NCBI GenBank assembly: GCA_017301995.1 | Contig: JAFLEH010000001.1 | Location: forward strand, 62,001 to 126,000 | Length of the DNA: 64,000 nucleotides | Direction of reading: 5' to 3' | Origin: Verrucomicrobiota bacterium | GTDB lineage: Bacteria; Verrucomicrobiota; Verrucomicrobiia; Verrucomicrobiales; Akkermansiaceae | In this document: positions 1-8,675 of the stretch, piece by piece | Layout of the letters: each line of letters starts with the position of its first letter | How positions within the stretch are numbered: position 1 is the first letter of the stretch | Position numbers and translations under genes: made by a program | The notes under the pieces: model-generated | Told to the model about the DNA's origin: nothing | Databases searched by the model: none | What the model saw: only the letters and a program-made list of their open reading frames with translations

Positions 1-1
1 C

Positions 2-403
2 ACCAAAGCGGCGCTCGGCAAGAAACCCGCGAACGCCTCCACTCCCGACACGGTTTCCGGCTACTGCGCCAAAGCCGGCAACCGCGAGTACAAACGCGGT
101 CTCGACGAACTCCGCCGGTCCCATGAACCACCCGCCAAGATGCGTTCCAAGACCATCCCGCGCCCCGGCAGGGCCGCGCCGGACAACACCCCGCCGCTCG
201 TCGTTCTCGTCGGCGCCGTGGGCGACGACCTCCGCGAAACCGTCCGCCGGCTCCGTTCGGAAGGTTACACCCGCGTGATGATCCTCGCGGGTGGCGACGA
301 AGCGATTCTGCTAGAAGGAAAACCCGGCAAAGGCCGGATGTCCGGCCCGATCATCGAAGGCAAAGTCCCCACCACCGAACCCTCCACGTCCGCCACGCCA
401 TGA
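2..403 (+). CDS. Rhodanese-like domain protein, 5' end outside window
   Basis: The frame is open from the window edge, so the true start is not visible. The last 70 or so residues carry a pattern like the C-terminal half of a rhodanese domain: a hydrophobic strand (LVVLVGAVGDDL), a helix with LRSEGY, then VMILAGGDEA. In active rhodaneses the catalytic Cys opens the loop after the first strand; here that place holds Gly (VGAVGDD), so sulfurtransferase activity looks unlikely. The tail is Pro/Thr/Ser-rich. Its TGA overlaps the ATG of the next gene (ATGA at 400-403), which suggests translational coupling. The family call is tentative. Confidence 0.55.
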   Translation, partial: TKAALGKKPANASTPDTVSGYCAKAGNREYKRGLDELRRSHEPPAKMRSKTIPRPGRAAPDNTPPLVVLVGAVGDDLRETVRRLRSEGYTRVMILAGGDEAILLEGKPGKGRMSGPIIEGKVPTTEPSTSATP

Positions 404-2328
404 AACACCTCCTTTTCCGCCTGATCGCCGCCTCCGGCCTGCTCATGCTGCCGGTCTCCGCGGTGCCCGCCGTCCAACAGATCAACGTCGGCAATGTGAC
501 CTCCTCCGGCGCCTGCGTCGCATGGGAGTTCACCGAAACCGCCCGTCCGGGTCTTGAGGTGTTCACCGATGCAGCCGCCACCCAGAATGTGACCACCTCG
601 GTCCGGATTGAGGTCCAGTCGTTGGAAAACGCCCGTCGCGAGGCTTCCAGCACTGCCGCCTCCCGCGAGTCCAACCGCGATCTCCAGGACGCAATGAATG
701 CCAAGGGCGTGGCCTTCGTCCGGATCAGCGGGCTGGATCCCGAGACCGATTATTTCGTCAGACCTCAGGCGCTAGCCGCCACAACGGACACCGTACTCGC
801 CACGGGAGCGCTTACCCCGCTGACCACCGCGCGAACCGCTTCGTTCGTACCGGAATCCCGTCAGTTGATCGCGGATCTCAGCGCGATGGTGCCCACCACC
901 GGCGATGTTTCCGGCGGCATCCTCATCGCCACCCACGCGCAATCGGCCTATCCGTTGCTGGCGGTGATCGGCGACGGCACGTCGTCCACATCCGCGTATT
1001 TCGATCTATCACTGCTGCTCGATGCCAGCGGCGAAACCAACCTGATTCCATCGGCCGGGGAGTTGTCGCTCACGCTATCATGGCTGGGACTCCCGGACGT
1101 CGAGGGCGTCTTCCAACCGGATTCGGTGCCCTATACCGGCACCGCAAAGGTCGCGGCTTCCAGCACCACCGAGTTCGTCGGACAGGGATTTGTCGTGCAT
1201 GCTACGCCAAGCGCTTCCACCACTCTGGTTGGGCTCCCCGTCACCGTGAATCTGTCGGTCACGGATGTCGGCGGCGTGATCCAAACCACCTTCAACCGCG
1301 CGCTGATCGTCGAGTCCCCCGCCCTATCCACCGGCGCGGGTAACACTCCGGCTCTGGTATCGGGTGTGCTGAACAACCACCAACTCGTGTTTTCAACCGC
1401 CGGGACCCACACCGTCACCGTCCGGGATTCCGCAAGCAGCGCTTCCACCACGTTCGATGTCACGGTGCGGCCGATGACCTATCAAAACTGGCGGACCTAT
1501 CACCTTGGCGGCAGCCAGTCGGCCGGCGGTGTTTCCTCCAATCCGGACGCCGACCCGTTTCCCAACTTCGTCGAGTTCGTCCATGGCCGCGATCCGAACT
1601 CGCCGGATGCCTCCATTCTCGGCACCACACCGCGGCAGCCCGGCAAGGCGCTTACGATCCGTTTCGATCTCAATCCCTATCAACAAGACTACAAGGTCGT
1701 CATCCAGGTGGCACCCAACATGACCTCCTGGCAACGCTCGGCGAAGGTGCCGCAGGTGGTGCAGTCGTTCCCGACCCACGATCTGATGGAAGTCTCGTGG
1801 ACCGAGGCCGAACTACAGGCGGAAACCGGAGTCGCCAGCACCGGCTATTTCGCGCGCCTCACTTGGGAGCCCGCCACCAGTTTCACATCCTGGTTGGATG
1901 GCTACTCTCTAACCGGCCCCACCGCGTCCCCCACCGCCAATCCGGATGGCGACAATGATCCGAACTTCGTCGAATTCGCTCTCGACTCCGATCCCACCTC
2001 GGGTGCGGCGTCCGGCAAGGTGCGCCAAACGATCGCCAGCTTCGGCGCGTCATTCGCCCAGGTCTTGACCATCCCGGTGCGGCTGGGTGCCACCACTCCT
2101 ACGTGGGATACCGCCGGTGGCGAGTTGATTCTGGAAGCCGACGGCATCCGCTACCGGATCCAGGGCACCGCCAACCTCGTTGCGTGGAACCTGACCATGA
2201 CAGAAGTGCCCGCCATCACCACCGGACTTCCGGAACTCAGCCCCGGCTATGAATACCGGTCGTTCCGCAGCCCCGGCAGTTCGTCCTACTCGTTCGAGTT
2301 CGTCAGGGCCAGAATCGAGAAATATTGA
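400..2328 (+). CDS. Secreted protein with repeated Asp-rich modules
   Basis: 642 residues with a clear signal peptide (about 1-24, MKHLLFRLIAASGLLMLPVSA). Residues 25-130 look like a fibronectin-type beta domain, and the middle is Ser/Thr/Val-rich beta sandwich. Two copies of a short Asp-rich motif follow, NPDADPFPNFVEFVHGRDP and NPDGDNDPNFVEFALDSDP, each leading into a roughly 90-residue beta domain with a W-x-x-S/T motif. Similar modules end other secreted proteins in this window. Likely extracellular or surface-bound. No enzyme motif is visible and function is unknown. The start is fixed by the signal peptide and the ATGA overlap with the gene before it. Confidence 0.85.
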   Translation: MKHLLFRLIAASGLLMLPVSAVPAVQQINVGNVTSSGACVAWEFTETARPGLEVFTDAAATQNVTTSVRIEVQSLENARREASSTAASRESNRDLQDAMNAKGVAFVRISGLDPETDYFVRPQALAATTDTVLATGALTPLTTARTASFVPESRQLIADLSAMVPTTGDVSGGILIATHAQSAYPLLAVIGDGTSSTSAYFDLSLLLDASGETNLIPSAGELSLTLSWLGLPDVEGVFQPDSVPYTGTAKVAASSTTEFVGQGFVVHATPSASTTLVGLPVTVNLSVTDVGGVIQTTFNRALIVESPALSTGAGNTPALVSGVLNNHQLVFSTAGTHTVTVRDSASSASTTFDVTVRPMTYQNWRTYHLGGSQSAGGVSSNPDADPFPNFVEFVHGRDPNSPDASILGTTPRQPGKALTIRFDLNPYQQDYKVVIQVAPNMTSWQRSAKVPQVVQSFPTHDLMEVSWTEAELQAETGVASTGYFARLTWEPATSFTSWLDGYSLTGPTASPTANPDGDNDPNFVEFALDSDPTSGAASGKVRQTIASFGASFAQVLTIPVRLGATTPTWDTAGGELILEADGIRYRIQGTANLVAWNLTMTEVPAITTGLPELSPGYEYRSFRSPGSSSYSFEFVRARIEKY

Positions 2329-2370
2329 ATAAGGTTTGCTTTCGTTCATCGGACGGGTATCCTTCCTCCG

Positions 2371-2769
2371 ATGTCGCGGCGCGTGAAAGCATGGTTGATG
2401 CTTCTGGTCCTCGGGCTTGTTCTGCCCGTGGCCGGTGCCCCGTTTCGGTATTGCCTCTGCGTGAACGCGATCGTGCAGGCGGGCTCGCAATGCTGCGCCT
2501 GTGAAGAGGAATCATCCTGCGACTGCCACGACAAGTGCCCGCATGCCCCGGTTCAACCTTCATGCACGGTGGCTCTCAAGCCTGTTCCCGATGGGGTTCC
2601 GTCCCTGGATTTCGTGACACCGCTCCCGGTGGCGGTCGATCTTCCTCCCGTGGCGTTTCTGGCACCGCCCGCTCCTGCCGTGGATACTCCCGCTCCCGAA
2701 TCTCCCCGCGAACGAGGCCCCCCGGCGGGACCACCCCGCTATTTGCGAAACCTGACGCTTCTGCTGTGA
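2371..2769 (+). CDS. Small Cys-rich exported protein
   Basis: 132 residues: signal peptide (1-22, MSRRVKAWLMLLVLGLVLPVAG), then a Cys/His cluster (CLC, CCACEEESSCDCHDKC, about 28-57) and a Pro-rich tail ending in LRNLTLLL. The spacing suggests bound metal or disulfides, but I recognise no family. It lies about 100 bases before the exporter cassette on the same strand, and the cassette's last gene also encodes a Cys-containing exported protein. A role linked to that exporter, perhaps metal handling, is inference only. GC-rich third positions support it being a real gene. Confidence 0.65.
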   Translation: MSRRVKAWLMLLVLGLVLPVAGAPFRYCLCVNAIVQAGSQCCACEEESSCDCHDKCPHAPVQPSCTVALKPVPDGVPSLDFVTPLPVAVDLPPVAFLAPPAPAVDTPAPESPRERGPPAGPPRYLRNLTLLL

Positions 2770-2876
2770 AACGACGGCCCTTTCCGCCGTCCGATGGCGC
2801 GCGCATCTGAAGCGCGCGACCGCCACCCACGATCCCCGAACAGGGAGCCCGTATCCTGCGTTTTCACAGCATTTCC

Positions 2877-4322
2877 ATGTCCGATTCAAGACCCGATCTA
2901 TCAAAAATCATCCGTCAGCCCGGTCCGCCGCGGACAGGGGGCCGCCGTGCCGCCTGGTTATTGCCGACCGCCATCGCAACCGGCTTCGCTTGCGTTTTCC
3001 TGCTACTTTTCCGCGACCGGTTGATCCCGGCAAAAGCGGTGGAGATCACCATCGCCCTCGCTATTCCGGCTCCACAGGCATCCGGCAACAATGATTCCCC
3101 CGACTCCCATACGGCACCCACCCGCGCACCCCAAACCGGAAGCTCGGGCAAGCTGCTATTCCAGGCCTCAGGTTGGATCGAACCCGATCCTCAACCGGTC
3201 AAAGTCACCGCCCTAACAGACGGATTCGTCAATACCGTGAACGCGCTCGAAGGAGCGATCGTCAAAAAGGGAGACCTGATCGCCACCTTGATCGACGCCG
3301 ACACACGGCTGGCCCGCGACGCGGCTGCCGCGGACGTCACCATGCGTGAAGCGGAATTGGCCGCACTTGCCAATTCCGCCAAGGCCACCGAACACAAGCT
3401 TGCCGCAGAGCGGGCGGGCTTGCTCGCCGCCGAAGCCGATGCCAGCGAGGCCGCCGACCGACTGGCCCGCTTGGAACGCACCCGTGGCGATGCGGTTCCG
3501 GAAACCGAGCGGATCAGCGCGAAACTCGAAAACTCCCGGCGTCAGGCCGCCGTCCGAGTCAGGCAGGCGATGATCCGGCAATCCGAGGAGGAACACGCTG
3601 GAATCCAACAGGAAAGCGCCGCGATGACCGCGCGCTTGACCGCCGCCAAGGTCCAGCTCGCCCAAGCCGACCTCAACCTCTCCCGCACCCGCATCACCGC
3701 CCCGTTCGATGGACGCATCCTCCGCCTCATGGCCGCGCCAGGACAGAAAAAGATGGCCGCCATGGACGATGTGGACAGTTCCACCATCGCGATTCTCTAC
3801 GACCCCGCCAAACTGCAGGTTCGGGTGGACGTTCCGCTTGCCGATGCCTCCGGCCTATCCGTCGGCGGTCCGGTTCGCATCCGCTGCAACCTGCTTCCCA
3901 ACCAACCGTTCGACGGAATCGTCACCCGGATCAACGGCGAAGCCGACCTCCAGCGGAACACCCTCCAGGCCAAAGTCCGCATCCTCAATCCCGCCGATCA
4001 ACTCCGACCGGAAATGCTCTGCCGCGCGGAATTCCTGGAACCGGCGGCGGCGGCATCTGCCGTGGGACGGCAACCTTCCTCTCCTCCATCGTCAACGGGG
4101 CCGCTCGCGGTGTTCGTTCCGGAATCCTCGATCGACGGTGCGGCCGTCTGGATCTGTGATCCGGAAAGCTCCCGCGTTTCCAGCCGCCCCATCGTCGCCA
4201 CCGCCGAAACCCGCGACGGCCGGCGACGCCTCGAATCGGGTGTCCGACCCGGCGAGTGGGTCGTTAGAAACCCGGTCGGCCTCCGCGAAGGCCAGCGTGT
4301 CAAACCCGTCCAAGTCCCATGA
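2877..4322 (+). CDS. HlyD/MacA-type periplasmic adaptor
   Basis: 481 residues. A basic N-terminus is followed by one membrane segment (about 27-46, WLLPTAIATGFACVFLLLF) and a barrel-sandwich half (VKVTALTDGFVNTV...GAIVKKGDLIATLID). A long Ala/Glu/Arg coiled coil (about 140-265) leads to the second half (LSRTRITAPFDGRI). A beta-barrel (VDVPLADASGLSVG) and a membrane-proximal domain close the protein. This is the layout of membrane-fusion proteins that link an inner-membrane ABC exporter to the outer envelope. The stop overlaps the ATPase start (ATGA, 4319-4322), so it is the first gene of a coupled cassette. The exported substrate is not evident. Confidence 0.9.
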   Translation: MSDSRPDLSKIIRQPGPPRTGGRRAAWLLPTAIATGFACVFLLLFRDRLIPAKAVEITIALAIPAPQASGNNDSPDSHTAPTRAPQTGSSGKLLFQASGWIEPDPQPVKVTALTDGFVNTVNALEGAIVKKGDLIATLIDADTRLARDAAAADVTMREAELAALANSAKATEHKLAAERAGLLAAEADASEAADRLARLERTRGDAVPETERISAKLENSRRQAAVRVRQAMIRQSEEEHAGIQQESAAMTARLTAAKVQLAQADLNLSRTRITAPFDGRILRLMAAPGQKKMAAMDDVDSSTIAILYDPAKLQVRVDVPLADASGLSVGGPVRIRCNLLPNQPFDGIVTRINGEADLQRNTLQAKVRILNPADQLRPEMLCRAEFLEPAAAASAVGRQPSSPPSSTGPLAVFVPESSIDGAAVWICDPESSRVSSRPIVATAETRDGRRRLESGVRPGEWVVRNPVGLREGQRVKPVQVP

Positions 4323-5029
4323 ACTCCCCCGCCACCCAACCGCCCATGATCCGGTGCCACGGCATCACCAAATCCTATCGGAAAGGTCCCAACCTCGTCA
4401 CGCCGCTCGAGAAGCTTGATCTAACCGTCTCACGCGGGGAATTCCTCGCCCTGATGGGCCCCTCCGGCTCCGGCAAGACCACCCTGCTCAACCTGCTCTC
4501 CGGCATCGATTCGCCCACCGGGGGCTCGCTTGTGATCGACGGCCAGGACATTTCCGCCTTTAACCGCCGCCAGCTCACCCGCTGGCGTGGCGAAAACGTG
4601 GGATACATCTTCCAGCTCTATCACCTCGTCCCGGTTCTAACCGCGTTCGAAAATGTCGAACTGCCGCTGCTGCTCTCCCCGCTCCCGCGCCGCGAACGGC
4701 GCGAGAAAGTCGAGCAGGCGCTCGCACTCGTCGGCCTCTCCGATCGCATGCACCACACCCCTAACGAACTCTCGGGCGGTCAGGAACAGCGTGTCGCCAT
4801 CGCGCGCGCGCTCGTATCCGACCCGCCCTTGCTCGTCGCGGACGAACCCACCGGCGACCTGGACCGCGAATCCGCGGCGCACATTCTCGACCTGCTCCGC
4901 TCCCTTGTGAACGAGCACGGCAAAACCATCGTCATGGTCACCCACGACGCCAAGGCCGCCGCCGCCGCCGACAGGGTGTTGCACCTCGAAAAGGGCCAAC
5001 TTCTGGAACAGGAAACCGCCGCCCGTTAG
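4319..5029 (+). CDS. ABC exporter ATPase, LolD/MacB type
   Basis: 236 residues, the normal length for this subfamily. Walker A is GPSGSGKTT (about 48-56), the Q-loop lies in [19 protein letters not shown], the signature is [15 protein letters not shown], Walker B is [12 protein letters not shown], and the H-loop is VTHD. The Asn-Val-Glu after the Q-loop and the DEPTGDLD box are typical of ATPases that work with FtsX-type permeases in mechanotransmission or lipoprotein release. It overlaps the adaptor gene by 4 bases and is followed 17 bases later by the first permease, so the four proteins should form one complex. Confidence 0.95.
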   Translation: MNSPATQPPMIRCHGITKSYRKGPNLVTPLEKLDLTVSRGEFLALMGPSGSGKTTLLNLLSGIDSPTGGSLVIDGQDISAFNRRQLTRWRGENVGYIFQLYHLVPVLTAFENVELPLLLSPLPRRERREKVEQALALVGLSDRMHHTPNELSGGQEQRVAIARALVSDPPLLVADEPTGDLDRESAAHILDLLRSLVNEHGKTIVMVTHDAKAAAAADRVLHLEKGQLLEQETAAR

Positions 5030-5046
5030 CCACCACGCCTTCCGCC

Positions 5047-6192
5047 ATGAGATTGCTCAAACTCCTGCCCCTGGCATTCAAACAGCTCGTCCGTCACCGG
5101 CTGCGCACCCTGCTCACCGTTCTCGGCGTGGCGGCGGGGATGTTTCTTCTAACCGCGGTTGAGACCCTCCAGCGCTCGCTTGCCAATGCCACCGAGACAA
5201 CCGCGGCGGACACCACTCTCGTGGTCTATCGGGAGAACCGCTTCTGCCCGGCCACCAGCAGGTTGCCGGAGCATTATGCCGATGACATCCGCTCGATTCC
5301 CGGAGTCCGCGAGGTCATTCCGGTACAAGTGGTGGTCAACAACTGCGGCGCGAGCCTGGACGTCATCACCTTCCGCGGCGTTCCGGAGGGCAAACTCACC
5401 CGGTATGCCCCGGAGATCGCGGTCATCGAAGGTGATCCGGCGGTCTGGGACCAACGCGACGACGGCTCATTGTTAGGAGAACAGTTCGCCCGGCGCCGCG
5501 GCCTCAAACCGGGTGATTCGTTCGACGCCGTCGGTATCCGGGTGCATGTTGCCGGTATCATCCGCTCGCCATTTCCGCAGGACAACAACGTGGCCTACGT
5601 GAAACTTCCGTTTCTCCAACAAGCTTCGAAAGCCGGACTCGGTGTGGTCACCCAATTCAATGTCCGCGTGAACGCGTCGTCCGACCTCAAGCCGGTATCC
5701 GATGCGATCGACGCGCGTTTCAAATCAGCCCAACAACCGACCAACACGCGCCCCGAAAAGGCGTTCTTCGCGGAAAGCGCCGGCCAGTTGATCGAACTGA
5801 TCGGCTTCACCCGCTGGCTCGGACTCGGCGCTGTCGCGGCCGTCATCGGTTTGGTGGGCAACGCGATCCTGCTTGTGGTCCGCGGTCGGGTGAAGGAGCA
5901 CGCGATTCTCCGGACCTTGGGGTATCCGGGGCGGGCGATCCTTTTCCTGGTGGTCAGCGAGGGAGGTTTGTTAGGCTTGCTCGGCGGACTTTTGGGCACC
6001 CTTCTCGCCTGGTCGTTTCTGCGCTGGCAGAGTTTCACCCTCGGCAGCGAAGGCCACACACTGGCCATACGGCCGGAGGCGGCCACCGCCGTTTCCGCAA
6101 TCCTCGCGGCCCTCGCCCTCGGCTTGCTCGCCGCTCTCTTTCCCGCCATCCAGGCCATCCGCCAGCCCATCGTCAAGAACCTCAGGGAATAG
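5047..6192 (+). CDS. FtsX/MacB-type ABC permease (first of two)
   Basis: 381 residues with FtsX-family topology: an N-terminal membrane helix (about 20-40), a large periplasmic domain (about 45-255), then three helices (about 258-280, 300-330, 345-368). The motif RVKEHAILRTLGYPGRAI between helices 2 and 3 is the usual cytoplasmic loop contacting the ATPase. Two Cys (FCPATS, NNCGAS) lie in the periplasmic domain. Two of its Leu codons are the rare TTA, both inside GTTAG words (5473, 5971). It pairs with the next permease, probably as a heterodimer. Confidence 0.9.
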   Translation: MRLLKLLPLAFKQLVRHRLRTLLTVLGVAAGMFLLTAVETLQRSLANATETTAADTTLVVYRENRFCPATSRLPEHYADDIRSIPGVREVIPVQVVVNNCGASLDVITFRGVPEGKLTRYAPEIAVIEGDPAVWDQRDDGSLLGEQFARRRGLKPGDSFDAVGIRVHVAGIIRSPFPQDNNVAYVKLPFLQQASKAGLGVVTQFNVRVNASSDLKPVSDAIDARFKSAQQPTNTRPEKAFFAESAGQLIELIGFTRWLGLGAVAAVIGLVGNAILLVVRGRVKEHAILRTLGYPGRAILFLVVSEGGLLGLLGGLLGTLLAWSFLRWQSFTLGSEGHTLAIRPEAATAVSAILAALALGLLAALFPAIQAIRQPIVKNLRE

Positions 6193-6258
6193 ACCGCCTG
6201 TTTTTGCAAGCCACACGAGATCCATCCGTCCCCTACCATTCACTTCCAATAAGCGACC

Positions 6259-7410
6259 ATGCTTCCCTTCACCTACGCGCTTCGAAATCTGTTCCGCGAC
6301 AAATCCCGGCTGCTGCAAACGATCGGCGGCAGCGCGCTCGTCGTCCTGCTGGTGATGGCCGCGGGCGCGCTGAACCAAGGCATGACCCGCGTGCTCGCCG
6401 CGTCAGGTTCTCCGCTCAACGCCATCCTGCTCGGCGCGGGCAGCGAGGAAAGCATCCAGCGCAGCGAAATTCCCGAGCGCACCGCTGGGATCGCCGAGGC
6501 CGCGGTCGGAGGTGTTGCCAAGCCCTTGGGCACCCCGGCTGTCTCCACCGAAATCCAATACATGACCTATCTGACCACAAAGGACAACCACCGCTCGGCG
6601 GGCGTTTTCCGCGGTGTCACCCCGCAGGCGCTGCTCGTCCATCCGGAGGTGCGACTGCTGGACGGGCATTTCCCCGGTGCCGGCGAATTGATGGTCGGCC
6701 GACTCGCCTGGAGAAAACTCCACCTGCCACCCGACGCACTCAAGCCCGGAACCAAGGTGCGTCTCGACGGCGCGGAAATGACAATCCGCGGCACCTTCGC
6801 CGCGCCCGGCACCGTCTTGGAATCCGAAATCTGGGCAACCCTGAGCGACATCCGCATGCTGGCCCAGCGCGAAACGGTTTCCTGCGTGGTGATGCGGATG
6901 GAAAACCCGGACGACTTCGCCGACGCCGACCTATTCAGCAAGCAGCGTCTCGACCTGGAACTCACCGCCATGCGTGAAAGCGATTACTACGCCGCTCTAA
7001 CGAAGTTTTTCCGCCCATTGCGGGTGATGACCTGGATCACCGCCGGACTGGTGGCCGCCGGCGCGGTGTTTGGCGGTCTCAACACGCTCTACGCGGCGTT
7101 CGCCTCGCGCATCCGCGAGCTGGCCACTCTCCAGGCGGTCGGCTTCTCCCGAAGGGTGATCCTGCTTTCGCTTGTCCAGGAAAGCCTGCTCGCCTGTCTA
7201 ACCGGAACACTGCTTGCATCAGTGCTCGCCCTGCTGTTGCTGGACGGCCGGACGATCCCGTTTTCAATCGGCGCGTTCACCGTTTCGGTCACTCCGGAAA
7301 TCGCCGGCGCCGGGCTTGCCACCGGAATCCTGCTAGGCATTATTGGCGCCCTGCCGCCCGCGCTGCGCTGCCTCAAGCCACCTCTGCCCACCGCCCTCCG
7401 CTCATCCTAA
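6259..7410 (+). CDS. FtsX/MacB-type ABC permease (second of two)
   Basis: 383 residues, same topology as the preceding permease: an N-terminal helix (about 21-40), a periplasmic domain (to about 255), and three C-terminal helices with the loop RIRELATLQAVGFSRRVI. Two different FtsX permeases behind one ATPase and one adaptor suggest a heterodimeric exporter, unlike the single-chain MacB of enterobacteria. The 66-base gap from the first permease shows no obvious terminator. Substrate unknown. Confidence 0.9.
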   Translation: MLPFTYALRNLFRDKSRLLQTIGGSALVVLLVMAAGALNQGMTRVLAASGSPLNAILLGAGSEESIQRSEIPERTAGIAEAAVGGVAKPLGTPAVSTEIQYMTYLTTKDNHRSAGVFRGVTPQALLVHPEVRLLDGHFPGAGELMVGRLAWRKLHLPPDALKPGTKVRLDGAEMTIRGTFAAPGTVLESEIWATLSDIRMLAQRETVSCVVMRMENPDDFADADLFSKQRLDLELTAMRESDYYAALTKFFRPLRVMTWITAGLVAAGAVFGGLNTLYAAFASRIRELATLQAVGFSRRVILLSLVQESLLACLTGTLLASVLALLLLDGRTIPFSIGAFTVSVTPEIAGAGLATGILLGIIGALPPALRCLKPPLPTALRSS

Positions 7411-7477
7411 CCCCCTCAACGAACGTGGGCATTCCGCCCCACTCCACCACCCCAACCAACCCCAACATCCCATTACC

Positions 7478-8017
7478 ATGAAACCACCCGCCAGCCTGAT
7501 CATTGCCATCCTTGCACTCACCCTTCCGGCCTGTGAGAAGAAAACCACCGCACCAGCCAACGCGCCACAAGCCGCCGCGTCACTCGATCCGTTCTTTGTT
7601 GGTACGCCACCCGCCTCGCCCGCCGCCATCCACTCGATCCGCGCCACCGCCAAGCCGGGGGAGACGGTCACCATCACCGGACTTGTCATGGGACGTGAGG
7701 CCCCGTTCGTCGATGGCCGGGCCGCCTTCGTTCTGGGAGACCGCAGTGTCCTAACACCCTGCGACGAGAACCCCGGCGACGAGTGCGCCACTCCGTGGGA
7801 CACCTGCTGTGACACCCCGGAGGACAAGCAGCGCGCCACCGCCACCATCCAATTGCTCGATAAAAACGGCCGGGTTATCAAACAAAGCCTCAAGGGCACC
7901 CATGGACTGACCGAGCTATCGACCGTCACTCTAACTGGCATCATCGACAAGGCGTCCACTTCCGAAGCGCTCATCATCAACGCCAGCCAACTCCACGTTA
8001 CCCCGCGCAAACGGTGA
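7478..8017 (+). CDS. Lipoprotein with Cys-containing beta domain
   Basis: 179 residues from the ATG at 7478, which gives a clean lipoprotein signal (MKPPASLIIAILALTLPAC, lipobox LPAC at about 16-19). The mature part has a beta-rich stretch (TVTITGLVMGREAPFVDGRA) followed by a Cys-rich loop (LTPCDENPGDECATPWDTCC) and further strands (STVTLTGIIDKA). The pattern suggests an OB-like barrel with disulfides or a metal site; this is a visual impression, not a family match. As last gene of the exporter cassette it may be a periplasm-facing accessory. Confidence 0.75.
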   Translation: MKPPASLIIAILALTLPACEKKTTAPANAPQAAASLDPFFVGTPPASPAAIHSIRATAKPGETVTITGLVMGREAPFVDGRAAFVLGDRSVLTPCDENPGDECATPWDTCCDTPEDKQRATATIQLLDKNGRVIKQSLKGTHGLTELSTVTLTGIIDKASTSEALIINASQLHVTPRKR

Positions 8018-8455
8018 TTTCCCCTGAAGGGAGGATCTCCCCCGCCTATCTGATCATTGTCCGCCCGGATTCCGTTTCCGCAGCCTCCCCGAAACCATCC
8101 GCGGGGCCGCAACTCCCCCGGATCTTCGTCACTCGCCCCGGCAGGTTGTCCCATCCATTCAAGACTGTTAGAACGAGTGGCGAAAAGCGTTGGCCCTCCG
8201 GTTTGGCTTTCCCGCCCCTGTGTATAATCAGCAGCGGTCATAGACGCGCCTCCAAAGATTCGGCGTGGCTAAATGAACAGGATCGGATGGCACACCAATT
8301 GAATACACGCATATTTTCCGATGATCGCTTGATCGGCAGCCAGCATTCGTAAAAGCACTCCACCAAAGCACATGCCGGTCGCGACGTATCGCAAGGCCCA
8401 TTGCTTCGACAGAATCCGGCTTTTTTAAGGAATTTCTCAGCAAAATTCAAAGGGA

Positions 8456-8484
8456 TTGACTCGTCTCAGTCGCGGAACGATATC
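8456..8484 (+). promoter_or_regulatory. Possible promoter of the RHS gene
   Basis: TTGACT, 17 bases, then GATATC. The -35 matches the sigma-70 consensus at five of six bases; the -10 is weak. A similar TTGACC/GATATC pair at 18-base spacing precedes the gene at 21324. The start codon is about 190 bases downstream, leaving a long leader that includes the 8516-8533 hairpin. Confidence 0.35.
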
Positions 8485-8515
8485 CCGGACGACATATCTT
8501 GCTTCAATGGTCGTC

Positions 8516-8540
8516 GCGCAAATTTTATTGCGCATTTTTT
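8516..8540 (+). terminator. Hairpin plus T-run, possible terminator or attenuator
   Basis: GCGCAA pairs with TTGCGC across the loop ATTTTA (8516-8533) and is followed by a run of six T. The stem is only 6 bp, so it is a weak intrinsic terminator. It lies about 500 bases after the exporter cassette and 135 bases before the RHS start, downstream of the possible RHS promoter, so it could also act as a leader attenuator. Confidence 0.35.
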
Positions 8541-8675
8541 GCTTTCTCTTTGACCAGTGAGTCTGAATGGTCATTGTGAGGGATCAATTGCTCAAACCGG
8601 TGATCCCATGGAGTCTTGAAATGTACTCCCTCGCGACTCCCTGGTCGCAATCAGTCCCCTCAGCAACACAAACCC

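Larger units (their letters stand above)
8018..8675. other. Gene-free stretch before the RHS gene
   Basis: 658 bases with no convincing coding frame. The second half is clearly more AT-rich than its surroundings. It contains TTGACT at 8456-8461 with GATATC 17 bases later (8479-8484), a possible promoter for the RHS gene. It also contains the hairpin at 8516-8533 listed separately. The short frames that cross the stretch have no recognisable protein features. A decayed gene cannot be excluded. Confidence 0.5.

Noticed and set aside
8288..8303. Sigma-54-like TGGCACACCAATTGAA
   Set aside because: The -24 half fits, but the invariant GC of the -12 is missing and no sigma-54-type gene is adjacent.
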